Source of the DNA: Mycogone perniciosa
Taxonomy: Eukaryota > Ascomycota > Sordariomycetes > Hypocreales > Hypocreaceae
Length of the DNA: 64,000 bases
Direction: 5' to 3'
Assembly (NCBI GenBank): GCA_025331125.1
Contig: JAOALB010000107.1
Span: 1 to 64,000 of the forward strand
This document shows, one piece after another, positions 11,310 through 24,100 of the stretch. The position numbers and the translations under genes were made by a program. The notes under the pieces are model-generated. The model worked only from the letters and a program-made list of their open reading frames with translations, was not told the origin of the DNA and searched no databases. Positions within the stretch are counted from its first letter, which is position 1, and every line of letters starts with the position of its first letter.

Positions 11310-13430
11310 TTCTTAATTACTTTAAAAGTTATTTTTAGAATTTTAATATAAATTATATACTATAATTTAATATAATATTATTAAATATATTATAAAGGTA
11401 ATAAATCCTATTAATAAATATATTAATTAGCTCTTTTATTAATAATAAAGTAATAAATATAAAGTAATATATTTTAATAAAGTAATAAACTATTACTAGT
11501 AAATACTTATAAGTAATATTATAGTAGTAGAACTTAGGTAATAGTATAATATAGTTAATAGAAATATTTAACTATATATAAAGTAAAATTAATAGTAGTT
11601 AAAGGAAACTTTATAGTAAAGATTATAAAGCCTTTATTTTAATATATAGTTTATAGGTTTATATAAATACTTTAATATCTTTTAAAATTTATAGCTATTA
11701 ATATATTTAATTAATAAAGTCTAAAGTTTTAAACCTGCTTAAGTATCCGGCTAGGCTGCTAAAGTAGTTTCTAAATAGGATTTATATATAAAGTTTATGA
11801 TTAAAAAGAAGAAAAAGCTGCGTTTAGTAATAAATTCTACTATTTATTACTTAACAGTTATTTATTATAATTTAAAGTTCTTTATAAAGCTGCTTTAGCT
11901 ATTAGTAGATATTAAAGTTTTAAAGTATAGTTACTATTTCTTTTATTATAGTATTTGATTTATATATTACTGCAATTTATTTATTAATTAATCTACTTTC
12001 TGCAGGTAGTATTATAGTTATAAAGGCAGCCTTTATAGATATTTTTATATTTAATAAGATTTCTTTTTAAAATATTACTTAAACTTTAAAGCTAAAAGAA
12101 TTTTATAGGAGGATAGTATACTGCTTGTTTTTAATTTAGTTATTAAAGGGATTTAATTTTATAAACTTATCTTCTACCTTTCTATTTAAAGTATTAAGCT
12201 TTATAGCTTTAAAGCTAAATTAATAAATAATATAAAGGTTAAAGTTAAAAAAGAATTTAAATTATTAAGTTTATTATTAATTTAAAGCTTTAATTAAGGT
12301 AAAGCATTTAAGGTTTTTATAGTCTATAATAATATTAAACTTTTATAAGCTTTATAATTTTAGGCGCTATTTTTTTATTACTTTAATAATAGCTAAAAGT
12401 TCTTTATTATAAATTTTATAGCTATATTTTTAAATATTATACTTTATAGAGAAAAATGCAATAAAGTATAAAATACCTTTTTTATAATACTGCAATAAAA
12501 TACTGCCTAATATTTAATTAAACGTATTTATTTTAAAAACTATTTATTTATTATAATTAAAAAGGATTAAGATTAAAGTTAATTTAAAAGTATATGTAAT
12601 TAAATTAAAAGCTTTTTACTGTTTTTCTTTTAAATATATAGTTAATCCTTTTTTAAAAGTTTATTTAATAATATAGCTATTTTAAAGTATCTTTAAATAA
12701 AATAGTAATAAAAGTTATAAAGCTAAGGAACTTTTATAGGTCTGTTACTCTTTTAAATAATTACTAGTTTACTATAGCTTTAACCTTTTTAAAGCCTATC
12801 TTTAATCCCTTTAAAGTAATAATTAAATTAAAATATTTTATTTTTATTATTTTAAACTTATATTTAATAATATTAATTTAAAGGCCAGCGTTTTAAAGGC
12901 AGTTTACTATTTTGCGGATATATTTTTAATATTCCTTTCAGCTTAAAGCGTATATAAAAATATTATTAAAGTATATTATATAAATATAGTTAAAAAGGTT
13001 ATAAAAAGTGTAATTAATATAATATTAAAATATAGTAGGTATATTATAAAAGCTGAAAAGTATAATTAATATTTTAAAAAGGCTAAACTTTATAATGAAC
13101 GCTATTTTTTATATATCTCTTTTAATAATATAGAGGTAATTAAATGCAGTAATAATATTAAGTTTTATATCTACCTTCATATAGCTTAAAGTATTAAAGG
13201 TTTTTTAGATTAATAGTAATAGGTGTTAATTCTTAATAATAAGATTATTTAACATTTAATAATTTTAATAAATATACATACTGCCTTTTAGTTTTATAGC
13301 GAAAAAAAAGAGTAATATATTATATTCGCGATTTATAAATAAATCCTTTTATTAAATTATTATTTAACTATTTTTTTATTACCTACAGTTTATTAAGTAA
13401 AAATAGCCTATTCTTTTAATATAAATGGTT
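11310..13430 (-). pseudogene. Gypsy 2 pol relic (integrase, RNase H, RT)
   Basis: Colinear with gypsy 1 pol read backwards: integrase ~11310-12150, RNase H and RT ~12210-13430. Near 12900-13070 the reverse complement shows the same block as gypsy 1: a P-x-x-F run, then the decayed Y-L-D-D-I palm motif and the connection to RNase H. Numerous stops; non-functional. Confidence 0.72.
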
Positions 13431-14666
13431 TTTCCTAGTAATATCTCGATTTTATAGTCTTAAGCCTATTATAAAGGAAACTTACTTATTATTTTTAGCA
13501 GGAAAGTATTATATAGGTTATATAGCCAGGATAGCAGTTTCTTTTAAATATTTAGTTTATTAAATTTAAGTTTTCCTACTATAAATTTTTTTATATTAGC
13601 AGCTATAATCTTTTTTAATTATATTAAAAAGTAATATTTATTAATAAAATTATATATTTGTTTTAATAATATTATTTTAATTTTAATATAGTCTCTTTAT
13701 TTTATAAATATTTATTAAAAAAACTTATTTAAAAGCTCTAATAAGCTAATAGGCGCTAATTCTTTAATTTTAATAGTTTAGTTAATCTTTTTTTAAGTTG
13801 CTTTTATTATATAGATATATAGTTAATAATAAAAGGTAATAATGTTTATAGCTACTATTATTTATATATCTGCTATATTTAAATATACTTTTTAATTTTA
13901 AGGTTTAGTTTAGTCTTATAAAAGCAGTATATTAAAAAGTAATAGTAATAGCTTTATGAAGGGTTTTCCTTTTTAGTATTAACTGTAAATTATAAAGGTA
14001 GGCAGCAGCTTTATATATATTTAATTTAAGATTATCTATATTTATATTTCTTTATTATTAATCTTACTATACTTATAGGTTATATAATAATTTTAATTTA
14101 ATATTAAAGTTTATAAAATGCATAGTTTATAAACTCTCTTTTTAACTAAATTATAGTTTTCCCTTTCTTAAATATTCTTAATTAATTATTATTAGTATAG
14201 TATAGTTTTTTATTTAATTAGATTAAGCTTTACTTTATTTAAAGTATCTTTAACTATCAATTGCTAGTAATATATATTCCTTATATTAGCTTTAATAATA
14301 TTATTTTCTATTTTAACTGCTATTAAGATTTATATAAAACTAGCTGTATTCTTTAAAAGGCAATAGTTATAATAGTAATAGGATTTAAAAGTAATAGTTA
14401 ATTTCTTTTAATTAATATTAAACTTATATTTTCTTAGCTATAAAAAGCTAAAGATAATAGGTATATTATTATAGATATTTATAATAAAAAAAAGGTAAAG
14501 TTTTTTATAAAGGCTAATTATAGTTTATATAATAAAAAAGTTTAAAATTTTATTAATTATATCTTTATTAATAAAAAAAAGGTTTTTAGTAAATAATAGT
14601 TATTAAATAGTAATATTAAATCGCTTAATAAAAATGCAGCTAGTAAAAGTTTAAAGTTATTAAAAT

Positions 14667-14690
14667 AATAAGGTTATACTAAACCTTATT
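14667..14690. repeat. 24-bp imperfect palindrome at the gypsy 2/LINE junction
   Basis: The arms AATAAGGTTA and TAAACCTTATT flank a 3-base centre; ten of eleven positions pair. It lies exactly where similarity to gypsy 1 ends. Confidence 0.6.
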
Positions 14691-15740
14691 TATATATAGC
14701 TTTTAGGAAGCTGTATACAATATAGTAATAAGGAAACGACTAAGAGTTTAATTAGGCTAATAATGCATAAACAATTAAATTGTAAATGATCTAATAGCTA
14801 GAAGCTATAGAGTATTTAGTGTATATATAGCCAGTATAGACGTAATTGTATAAATAATAGCTTTATCTTTTATAATAGTCCTCCGATTAAATAATAGGAA
14901 TGCAGCAGCAGAATTAGGTTTATGGCCTTATTTCTATTTTCCGCAAAATTCATTTATATAGGACATTATCTAAATTGACTTATAGCTATATAAGCAGGAA
15001 ACCATTTTAGTCAGACTTTTTACAATAGCTATTAATTAATTAATTAATTAATATACTATTAACATCCTATAATAAAAGCTATTAATCCCAGTAAAGTAAA
15101 AGGATATACAATATGAAAATTAACTACAGTATTATTAATAACTATATAGGTTCCCTTTATATAGTATTTTATTACTTTAAAGGGTATAGTCTTCTAGCTC
15201 TTTTCCTATTAATAGGTTAAGGAGTCGCGTAAATCTCGTATAGTATATTAGGTAACTGTAGTTAACTATAGCGGGGGGTTAGCCTTTACTAATTAAAACG
15301 AGGCTTAATATTAGGCCGCGAGTAAAATCCCTTATAAAATAAAAAAGAGATAAAGGAAAAAATTAAATAATTCATATTATAATTTATATTGCAGTTAATT
15401 AGGCTTCCTAGTAGTATAGGTATATTCTAGTAAAGAAGTTAAAGGCCTGCGCTATTTAAAGGAAATAGTTATAGCTAATCCCTAATAAATAAAAGGTCGG
15501 TTTATAGATTAAAGGGGCTAATCCTTATCACTATACTTGATTAATCTTCCTGTAATAAAAGATATAGTTATATACTTTCTTTTTACTGCAGCTGCAGTTT
15601 ATTATTGTATTTTTATACTAAAAGCGCTTATAATACTGCGCGAAATCCCTATACTAAAACCTAGCAGCCAGTAAATAATAAAGCTCTCTTTATAGAATTA
15701 TTGGTTTTTTAAGGTATTTTAAGTTAATAGTTAATTTAAA
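14691..15740. other. Unassigned 1-kb tract at the LINE 3' side
   Basis: No coding motif seen. It keeps more C and G than its surroundings (for example CGACTAAGAG, GGCCGCGAG and a run of six G near 15276) and has no second copy in the window. It is most simply the LINE 3' UTR, but could be a separate low-copy insertion or captured host DNA. Confidence 0.4.
15031..15052. repeat. (ATTA)n microsatellite
   Basis: About five tandem ATTA units in a row, followed by TATAC. Confidence 0.85.
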
Positions 15741-15742
15741 AA

Positions 15743-15754
15743 CCCTAACCCTAA
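15743..15754 (-). repeat. Telomere-like dinucleotide of CCCTAA units
   Basis: AACCCTAACCCTAATCC at 15741-15757 holds two complete CCCTAA units, the fungal telomere repeat read on the reverse strand. It lies downstream of the LINE RNase H relic in the LINE's own orientation, where it reads GGATTAGGGTTAGGG. Confidence 0.7.
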
Positions 15755-15789
15755 TCCTCCCACTAGCATTTAAAGCTAGCTTTTAGTTT

Positions 15790-18700
15790 TACTTTTACCT
15801 TTTATTAAAGGAAGGTAAATATACATATTGCATTAAATAGTATTAATTATTTACAGCCTAGTTTTACTAATTAATCTGCAGCTTTATTGCCTTATATCCC
15901 TTAATAGCTGAAATATTATTAGGTATATATATTTTCTTTATATATATTCTTTAATCTTTAAAATTTAATAAAGACTTATTATAATAAATCTAATAGTATA
16001 CCTTTAAGGCAGTATATTATAGCTATATTATTTAAATAAATAATAATATCCCCTATATTATTATTATTAACTAAAGCAGCTTTAAGTCCTTTTAACGCCT
16101 TAGCCGCTTTATTATTAAATACCTTTACTAAGCTTAATCGGCTACATTTATTTATAATCTCTTTATTATCTCCCTATATTAAAAAGCTATAATTAACTGC
16201 TTTTATATTAAAGTGTAATCCATATATAAATACTATTATATTTTAGGGTACTACTATAGCTATCTAGTTATTAAATTTCTTTATAGCTTTAACTTTACTG
16301 CCTAAAAAACAGCTTTAAAATCTAGTTAATTTAAAGAGAAGGGTTAGTTTTAGGAAGCTTTTAGTAAGCTATATAGTTTACTATAACTTTGTTATAGGCA
16401 TTAAAGTAATATATCTATATAGGCGCTAGCTAAGGCAGGTCTTATAGACTAAAGGGTATTAATTATTTAATAATAATAGTTTAACTGTAAATTAAAGCTT
16501 TTAAGCGTTAAAGAGTTATATTATTAAAGAGATCCCAGTCTCTTTATATAAAATTAATATAAAAGTCGTTTTCTATATTAAAAGGATTGCCTTTATAGCT
16601 ATTTTAAGGACTAGGCTTATATAATTAAAAATATATTGCATTTTATATACCTTTAGGCCTCTATACTATACTTTTACCCTATAGCAGAGTACTAGCTTAA
16701 TATATATATAAACTGTTTAGTGCATTAAATATAATGCAGCTCTTTATATAAAGTTTAAGATACCCCAGACTATATTTATTACTATATAGGCTTTTATAGC
16801 CTATTCTTTAATATGTATCTTAAAGTTAAGCTTTTAGTTAAAGAAAACGCTAAGCTATTTAATTATACCCTTTTTAAAGGCAGTCTTTTTAATATTATTA
16901 TATATTATTGGCGGGTTATTTTAAATATAGCGTTTTAAGAAATATATTACTTTTAGTTTCCTAGGATTAAATAATATTGCATTATTACTGCCCTATTACT
17001 AAAGCTTTTAAAAAGCAGCTATTACCTAGGCTATTATTTAGTTAAAGGTATTACTAATAAAAAGGAATACTATATTATTTATATAGCTGAATCTCTATAG
17101 CTTATTAATAAAGGATCGCTTAATTGCTGCTATATAAAGCTAGGCAGGGGCAGTAAATAGGTAGTATATTAAAGCTATATAAAGTAGGAAAAGGATTAAG
17201 GATACTGGTAATCCTTAAAGGAGACCGCAGCTTAAAGGAAGTAGCTAAGTTATTATTTTTTATAGTTTTATTTAAGCTTTATAGTCTATTATAAAAGAAA
17301 GGGCCTATTAGGCTATATAATTAAGCCAGCCCTATTTATATAATTAAACTATTCACCTATTAGTAAGGACTATATTAAAGCCCTTTTAAATATTAGCTAT
17401 AACTAAAGTCGCTATTTTACTATTATAAAAAGCTAGCTTAACTTTATAGATTAAGGCTGTAACTAGGTTTATGCCTAATCTTTTAGGGAGGGCGCTAGCC
17501 TGTTGAGTATATAGTACCTGCTGTTTAATTGCAGCGTATACTATCTTTTATATAATAAAGCATTTAAGTCTTTTACTTAAATATAAAAGGAGAGAGATTA
17601 GCGTTTAAGCCTTTAAAGATAAAAAATCTCTCTTCTTTAGCTTAAGGCTTATTATTACCTTAACTAATTTAAAAGCTAATAAATAATACCCGATTTTAAG
17701 GCAAGTTTTATAAAGGGAGTAGATATATTCTTTAATTACTAGCTAGCAGAGATATAAAAGGTCTACTATTATGTTATTTAAGGATATATTTCCTGTATAT
17801 ATTGTAGCTACTGCTGCTTTTTCTAGCGAGACTGTTATTGGGAGTATAATTTAATGTTGTTAGTTAATCGGGATCTATAGGTCCTCGATATTGTTGGCTG
17901 CTGTGTGTCTTTTAAGTATAGCGTTATAGAGGGCAGTAGCCCTCTCTTCCTAAAAGGTAAAGACCTAGTCGTTTATTTATAGTGGCGGCGGTTAGAAAAT
18001 TAATCCTAGCATAGCCTAGCAGGCTATATAAAAGATATCTTTGCTTTCTTTAGCTATACCGATTATATCTCGCTAGTATACCCTTTTTGCATTCTTTACT
18101 GTTTTTTTAAAGGTCTTTTAAGTGTTATAGAGATAGGCGTTTAGCGGTATAGCTGCTGTTTTTTTTAGCTGTTAGGAAAGCCTAATAGCTCTCTTTACAC
18201 TTAACTCCCTATTATAGTTTAAGAGGTAGCTGACCTAGTAGTTGGCTTATTATCTTTATAGATTCGTAAAGGAGAGAGAGTAATGGCTCGGCTATCTAGT
18301 CTATAGCTGCTACTATTAATTAAAAAGGGGGAATAAATAAAATCCCTTTAACTAAAGCTAGGAAATATCCTTTATTATTATCTCCTTTTACTTTTAGCCT
18401 ATTAAGTAATATTAGGCAATAAATTAAAGCTAGGATTATAATACTTAATATAGTATAATTAAAGCTAGTGAAAAGGTAGTCTTTTAATATAGCTTTTACT
18501 AATAGTATATTTAAAAATGCTAAGTTAATTATATTGCCTAGTATATAGGTTAAAGTATTTAAGGGGTTAAAGAGAGAAAGGCCGGTTTTTAAGGCCTAGT
18601 TAACTACTAGTGCGCTTCAATTACGGTTATTAGTTGCCTGCTTTAAAGAGTATATAGCATTAAAGTCTCTAGCTATTATATAGTTTTTAGCAACTAGCTA

Positions 18701-19010
18701 TATAAATAAAGTATTAAAGGCCTTAAATATATTATATTCTTTATAAAGGTTAACAATTATAATTTTATTTATATAGACTTAAAGGAGGTTTTAAATAGTT
18801 TTAGTAAATAGTTATTTAGCTTAAATTCCTGCTTTCCTACTTATATATATTAAAACTTATAAGCGGGTACTATAGTTTACTTAAGTTATTACTAAAAAAA
18901 AGGTCTAGAATTCTTTATATTATACTATATAGCAGTATCTTTTTTAAATAATATTTATATATAGTTTTTATATTATAATAATATTATAGCCCTTTTTAGC
19001 TGTAAAGGTA
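15790..19010 (-). pseudogene. LINE ORF2 relic: endonuclease, reverse transcriptase, RNase H
   Basis: Read on the reverse strand. (a) The endonuclease at ~18380-19010 shows ARDFNAIYSLKQ (family G-D-F-N-A-x-x-x-x-W), ALKTGLSLFNPLNT and GNIINLAF, typical of AP-type endonucleases of Tad1 LINEs. (b) The RT at ~16880-17800 shows GLPVSLILFLLYIA (family GLPQGSPxSPxLFxLYIA), then RFSYINNIVFLF, where the catalytic Y-A-D-D has become Y-I-N-N, then a NPRKLKVIYF tail. (c) The RNase H at ~15790-16340 shows VFNNKAAKALKGLKAAL and IPNNISAIKGYKAIKL (family W-V-P-G-H-x-x-I-x-G-N-E-x-A-D). Frequent stops and D>N changes show it is dead. Confidence 0.82.
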
Positions 19011-19189
19011 AAGGCAGTATTATATATTAAGTTTAATTTGCTAATATTGGCTTAGAATATTCTTTAAGGTTTCCTGTTTTTTAGGTTTTAGTTAGGTTTC
19101 TTAAGATTTATTAAAGGATCTTTAAATTACTGTCTCTTAGTATAGTCTTTTTCCTTATAGCTAAAACTATAAAAGTCTTTCTATTACTG

Positions 19190-19647
19190 CTATATATAGA
19201 GATAAAGGGGGGGCAGTAGTTATTATATTTTAGGCAGTGTTTAAAGGTATAAAGGCTATAACGTAAATCTATTAAAATACCTTTATTCCCTATTAATAAA
19301 CCTTTTATAGTTTCGCAATTAAAAGGTATATTAGCTTTCTATAGCTATAAAAAGGTTTAGTTATATATAGTTTCTATATAGCCTTATATAGCCTTAAACA
19401 GTTAGCGCATTAAATATTTATTAGGCAGACTTATATGTTATATTTAAGGCTACTATAAAGGCAGTATTTAAGGTTCCTTTAATATATTTACTGGGGGTAG
19501 AAATCCTAGTAGTTCTTATACTGTAATAAAGGGGCAGTCTTTTATATTAGTTTTACTATACTACTTAAATTAAAGAGAGTAAACCCTTTATTAACTGGTT
19601 TAAAAAATAAAAGTAAAACTATTTTCCCTTACTAGTTTTAGCGCGAT
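19190..19647 (-). pseudogene. LINE ORF1 (gag) relic, C-terminal zinc-knuckle part
   Basis: Upstream of the endonuclease on the reverse strand. Around 19200-19330 the reading RYSLYTFKHCLKYNNYC resembles the start of a CCHC knuckle (C-x-x-C-x-x-x-G-H) in LINE gag proteins, with several residues lost. It should continue across the composite insertion into 41726-42985. Recognition is weak and rests mainly on position. Confidence 0.45.
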
Positions 19648-20039
19648 TTATCGAGAGGGAATTAGCGCTTTAAATATATATATATACACTAACAATAACT
19701 AGAATAAAGCGCAGGAACTGCGCTTTTAATAGAACTATAAAGCTGTAATTAAATAATATAGGGACTAAAAGATACTGCAAATTATTTAATTATTATTTCT
19801 GCAGTTAAAAGCAATTAATAGTTACCTTTTTATATTTTAATAGCTATAAAATTACAGGTAAGGGTAATATATTAAAAGAGAATGCAGGTTAATTTATATT
19901 AAACTAAGTTTATCCATTTATCTTTATAGTTTTATACCTCTTTAATCTAGTAATTGCTTAAATAAGTAATTAACTTTACTTAAATAAACTAGTAAAAATG
20001 ATTATAAATATATTAAATATATTAATTACCTTTAATAAA
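19648..20039 (-). repeat. Large-gypsy composite 3' LTR
   Basis: 392 bp. In + sense it starts TTATCGAGAGGGAATTAGC, contains a short TA run and CACTAACAATAACTAG, and ends TTACCTTTAATAAA. Aligns with the LTRs at 31334, 41330, 52771 and 62898. Confidence 0.85.
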
Positions 20040-23000
20040 ACTTTGCCTATAAATATTTATAAATAAAAAAAGTAAATCTTGATAAAACGCTTATTTAAGT
20101 AAACCTCCTAGTATTAATATTATAATTCTTTAAAGTAAACGTTAATAATATAAAGAAATAATAAAATAAATATATTATAAAAGGAAGAAAATTAAAAATA
20201 AAATTATTAGTATATATACTATTAATATCTTTATAGTTAATTTATATTAAGTTATTTTCCTTATATTAAAACTATTATAATTAAATATTTTTATTTTAAT
20301 AATTTATATTTATTATTAAATATTTTAAGCTGCTATCCGTTTATTTTATATTAATTATTTTATTGCTTAAATAAATATATAGATTTACTTTTAGATATTA
20401 TCTTAAACTAATTTATCTATTAATTTTAGTAAAGTTAAACTGCAGTATATATTTAAAGCTATAATTCTATAAATTTAAAGATATTAAAGTATCCTTTTTC
20501 CTATTATTACTTTAAAAGCTACTATTATAGCTTATCCTCTTTTACTTAGTTTTATAAAAGTTTTTTTATTTTTCTTTATTGCCTTTTAATTAAACTTTAC
20601 AGTTATTTTTAAAACTTTTTCCTTTTTTAAGTTTTAATTATCCTTTAATTTATTAAAGCAATTATTATTTTCTTTAAAAGAAGTTAAATCCTTTTTTAAA
20701 CTCTCTATATCCTTTAATAGTGCTGGCGCAGTTAATAAAGGTTTTATAGGTTATAGTATTATTAAAAAGTATATCAATTTACATTTAATTATTAATTTTA
20801 CTATTACTTTTATTATTAATACTATTTAAATAATTAAACTAATAGTATTATTTTATTTTTTTACTATTAATATATTTTATATAGCTAAAAAGAATCCTTT
20901 TTTTTAACTGCAGTTAACTAAATTATATAATAGTAAATATAAATATAGTTAAAGTTAAAGGTTAAGTCTTAAAAGTTAATTTTAAATATTATATTTTAAT
21001 TGATTTATATATTATTAAAACAATAAATAATTATTAAAAAAAACTATTATTATAGTAAATTAAATAGTTTTCCTTTATAAAGTTATTTACTAATACTTTC
21101 AAATTTATTAAATATTATTTATTAATCTTTATTATATTCCTTTTATAAATTATGTTTAAAGCTATTTATTAACTTTAATTAAGCTTAATTAAATAGTATT
21201 TAAGTGAAAAAGGCAGGATATCCTTTATTTTTACTTTAAAGTCTATAATTATAAGTTTATTTACAGCTATTACTTAATATAAAACCTAAACTATATCTAT
21301 ATAGCTTTTAGTAGAGTTTTTAAAGTATAAGTATTAGTATTAATTTTAAAGTAAAAGTTTAAACTTTTTTAAATTAATTATTTTATATTTTTTAAAGTTA
21401 AAGGAGATTAAAACTTTACTTAAAGGTTTCGCTAATTAATTTAATTTAATATTAATAAATCTTTAAAGTATTTATTAAATTTAAAACAAATTTAAATAAC
21501 TGTATTTATTAAGTTTAGGTTATTTTATATATAAAACTATATAAAAGTTAAATAAATAAAGGAATTTAGCTTTTTTAAATATATAGGCTTATAGATTAAA
21601 GAATTATTATATATAGTATTTACAGTTATTTTTATTAAAGTTAAAGTAATAAAAGTACCTTTATTTATTAAAAATATAAATATATTAGTATTAAAGAAAA
21701 TAAATAAACCTTATAAAGATTCTTTTTTTTTATAAAGCTATAAAGGTATTATAGTTTATAAAAGATCTTAAAAGCTTAAAATATTATTTAATTAAAAGTA
21801 GCTATACCTTTAAATATATTTTAAAGTATTAAAATCTTTATTTAAGTAGCTTTTACTATTAATAATCCTTTTACTATTATATAAAGTATTATATTTATAT
21901 TAAAGTTTACTGCCTAGTTCTTATAAGAAAGGTTATATAAGAAATTATAAATATTAATAATATAAAGAAGCTAGATAAATTCTTTAATATTTAGTATTTA
22001 TAAAAGTTTATTATAGTATAAAGTATTATTAGTAAATAATTTATTAATAGGTAACTATAAGTAGTTATTAATATATTAGTTAAATTAAAGGTAGATTTAT
22101 ATTAATTTATAGCTATATTAGCTTATTAATAAATTATTAATAAAGTTTTATTTTTTTAGTTTAAAAAGATTATTAGCGCAGTTAAAAGATATTTAATTAA
22201 TATAGTAAAAGAGTAAAGTTTTTAGTTTACTTTTTATAAATTAAAAAAAGTAAAAAAAATAAGCCTTTTTTTAAATAAAATATTATAGTAAATGAAAGAA
22301 GGGGTTAAGTAAAATTAAATAATTGCAAAATAGAATTTAAGCTAAACGTAATATTTAGGCTAATATAAAATAAATTTTTAATAAATAAAAGAAAAAAAAG
22401 TATAATATTACTTTTTATTTTTTTATAGGTGCAGGTATATAGTTTAGTGTATAAACTAATTTTCTTTATTATATATAAATTACTGCTCTTTTAAAGTAAC
22501 TTTTTATACTTTATTCACCTTTTTTTATTTTTTCTTTTTTCTTTTTCTTTTACTCCTTTTTCCTTTCCTCTATTTTATTATTTAATCATAAAAAAAGCTA
22601 TTAAAAAAAGCTATTATTAATTACTTAATATAGTTAACTTTATTAATAGATTTATTACTAGTAAAAAGACTTTTATGGAAATTTCTTTATTTTAAAAGGG
22701 TTAAATTTAGCTTTATTCTTTTATTTAACTGTTTACTTTAAATAAAACTTTAATAAATAGGTATTATTTAATTAATATCTTTACTTTAACTCTCTTTAAG
22801 TCTAAAAGTATTTTATTATTTAAATTATTAATAGTATAAATATTAGTTAATTAAACCTGCTAATTTATTTAAAGGTTACCTTTTCCCTTTTCTTTAAATT
22901 ATCTTTATTTTTATTATCTTTTATAAAAGCTTATACTTTTAAAGAATACTTTTAGCGTTATACCTTTAAAGATTTTTAATTTTATTTTTAAAATATTATA

Positions 23001-24100
23001 TATACTATTAAAAGAAAAGTACTTAAGCTAGTTTATATTTTAATAGAGATTTTATATATTTATAGGTAATTTCTTTATACTTCTTTTAAGCGGATAAAGT
23101 ATATTAAAGCTTTATTTACATGACTTTATAGGCTATATAATTTTTAATTTTATTAAAGGTGCCTTTAAACTTAATTTATTACTATTATTGCTAGTAAAAA
23201 GTATATTCTATTTCCTTTTTATAACTATATCTTTATTTTAAGTTTTTAATAAAAAGATTATTAAAATTGCCTTTAATTTAAAGCCTCTTTATATATTTAG
23301 TGATATCTTTTTAGCTATTAGCTTTAATAAAGCAATTAAAGTATAGCTATTACTTTTCTTAAAAGAAATTAAATACTTTCCTTTATTAAATTAATAGTCT
23401 TTAATTATTTTAATCCTTTAATAGCCTTTTATTTTATAAAAAACTTCCTGTATTTTATTAAATATAAAAAAGTAAAGAGTTAAGTAATTTAATATGTTTA
23501 AAAACTTATTTTAGCCTTTACTATTACAGTAAAACATTAATATAAAATAAAGTAGTTAATAAATTATTTAATTTTACAGTCTTTCTTTTTATAGTATAAT
23601 TAAATTATACTTTTTATAGGCAGGGCAGTAGACTTTAATTTAATAGTTATCTTTTCCCTTTTAAAAATAGTACTTAATAATTATTTTTAAAAATATTATC
23701 TTTTACTCTTGCCTATATATCCTTTATATAAAGGTAATTATTTTAATTTATTTTATTTATCCCAGGAATTACTATTTTAAAGTATTATAAGGGACTATAT
23801 TTTAGTTAATATATCTCCTCCTCCTTTAATCTGCAGATATATATCCTAGTTTTCAGTTAAATTATTTAATTTAATAACTTATATACCCTTTTAATAGTTA
23901 AAGGGTTACTATAATATTTATTAAGTTTTTAACTATTAATAATCTTAATTATAGCTTTATTAACTACTTTATTTTTAAATATATTATTGCCTATCTTTAA
24001 GCTTTTATTTATATAGGTTTCCTTATTATTTTTAGCTATTTATTAGCCGAATTTATCTTTTATAAACTTCTTTAAATATTCCTTTAAATAGGTTTTATTA
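20040..24100 (-). other. ~4-kb region downstream of integrase in the large gypsy element
   Basis: In element orientation this lies between integrase and the 3' LTR, where ordinary Ty3/gypsy elements have little sequence. It is colinear with ~53166-57200 in the second copy, so it belongs to the family. Near 20400-20745 the reverse strand reads a K/E/L-rich stretch (for example KDIESLKKDLTSFKENN) suggestive of a coiled coil. I recognise no protein family; it may hold an extra ORF. Confidence 0.5.
22513..22575 (-). repeat. Polypurine-rich tract (pyrimidine run on + strand)
   Basis: A long run of T and C on the + strand, mostly CTTTTT-type, conserved at ~55645-55710 in the other large-gypsy copy. 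In element sense it is purine-rich and internal. It may be simple sequence or a second plus-strand priming site. Confidence 0.5.

Larger units (their letters stand above)
10007..14666 (-). mobile_element. Gypsy 2, segment 1 (3' LTR, integrase, RNase H, RT, distal gag)
   Basis: Reverse-strand copy of the gypsy 1 family, inserted into copia A with TSD GTATT. From left to right it matches gypsy 1 from 7703 down to ~3095, then breaks off near 14666 where the LINE begins. Gypsy 2 continues at 42986-43634, 51309-52089 and 52263-52534. The whole insertion spans 10007-52534 because of elements nested inside it. All frames are broken. Confidence 0.88.
14667..19647 (-). mobile_element. Tad1-like LINE, 3' segment (ORF2 and 3' region)
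   Basis: Non-LTR retrotransposon in reverse orientation, inserted into gypsy 2. From right to left it carries a gag zinc-knuckle relic, endonuclease, RT and RNase H, the domain order of Tad1-type LINEs. It is interrupted at 19647 by the large-gypsy composite; the 5' part continues at 41721-42985 (TSD GCGAT at 19643-19647, GCAAT at 41721-41725). The left limit (~14667) is where similarity to gypsy 1 ends. About 45 bp of gypsy sequence appears missing between the two flanks, and no clear LINE target duplication or poly-A was found. Confidence 0.75.

Noticed and set aside
22513..22575. Pyrimidine tract as a splice or promoter signal
   Set aside because: No gene on the + strand there, and it belongs to the interior of a reverse-strand retroelement in both copies.
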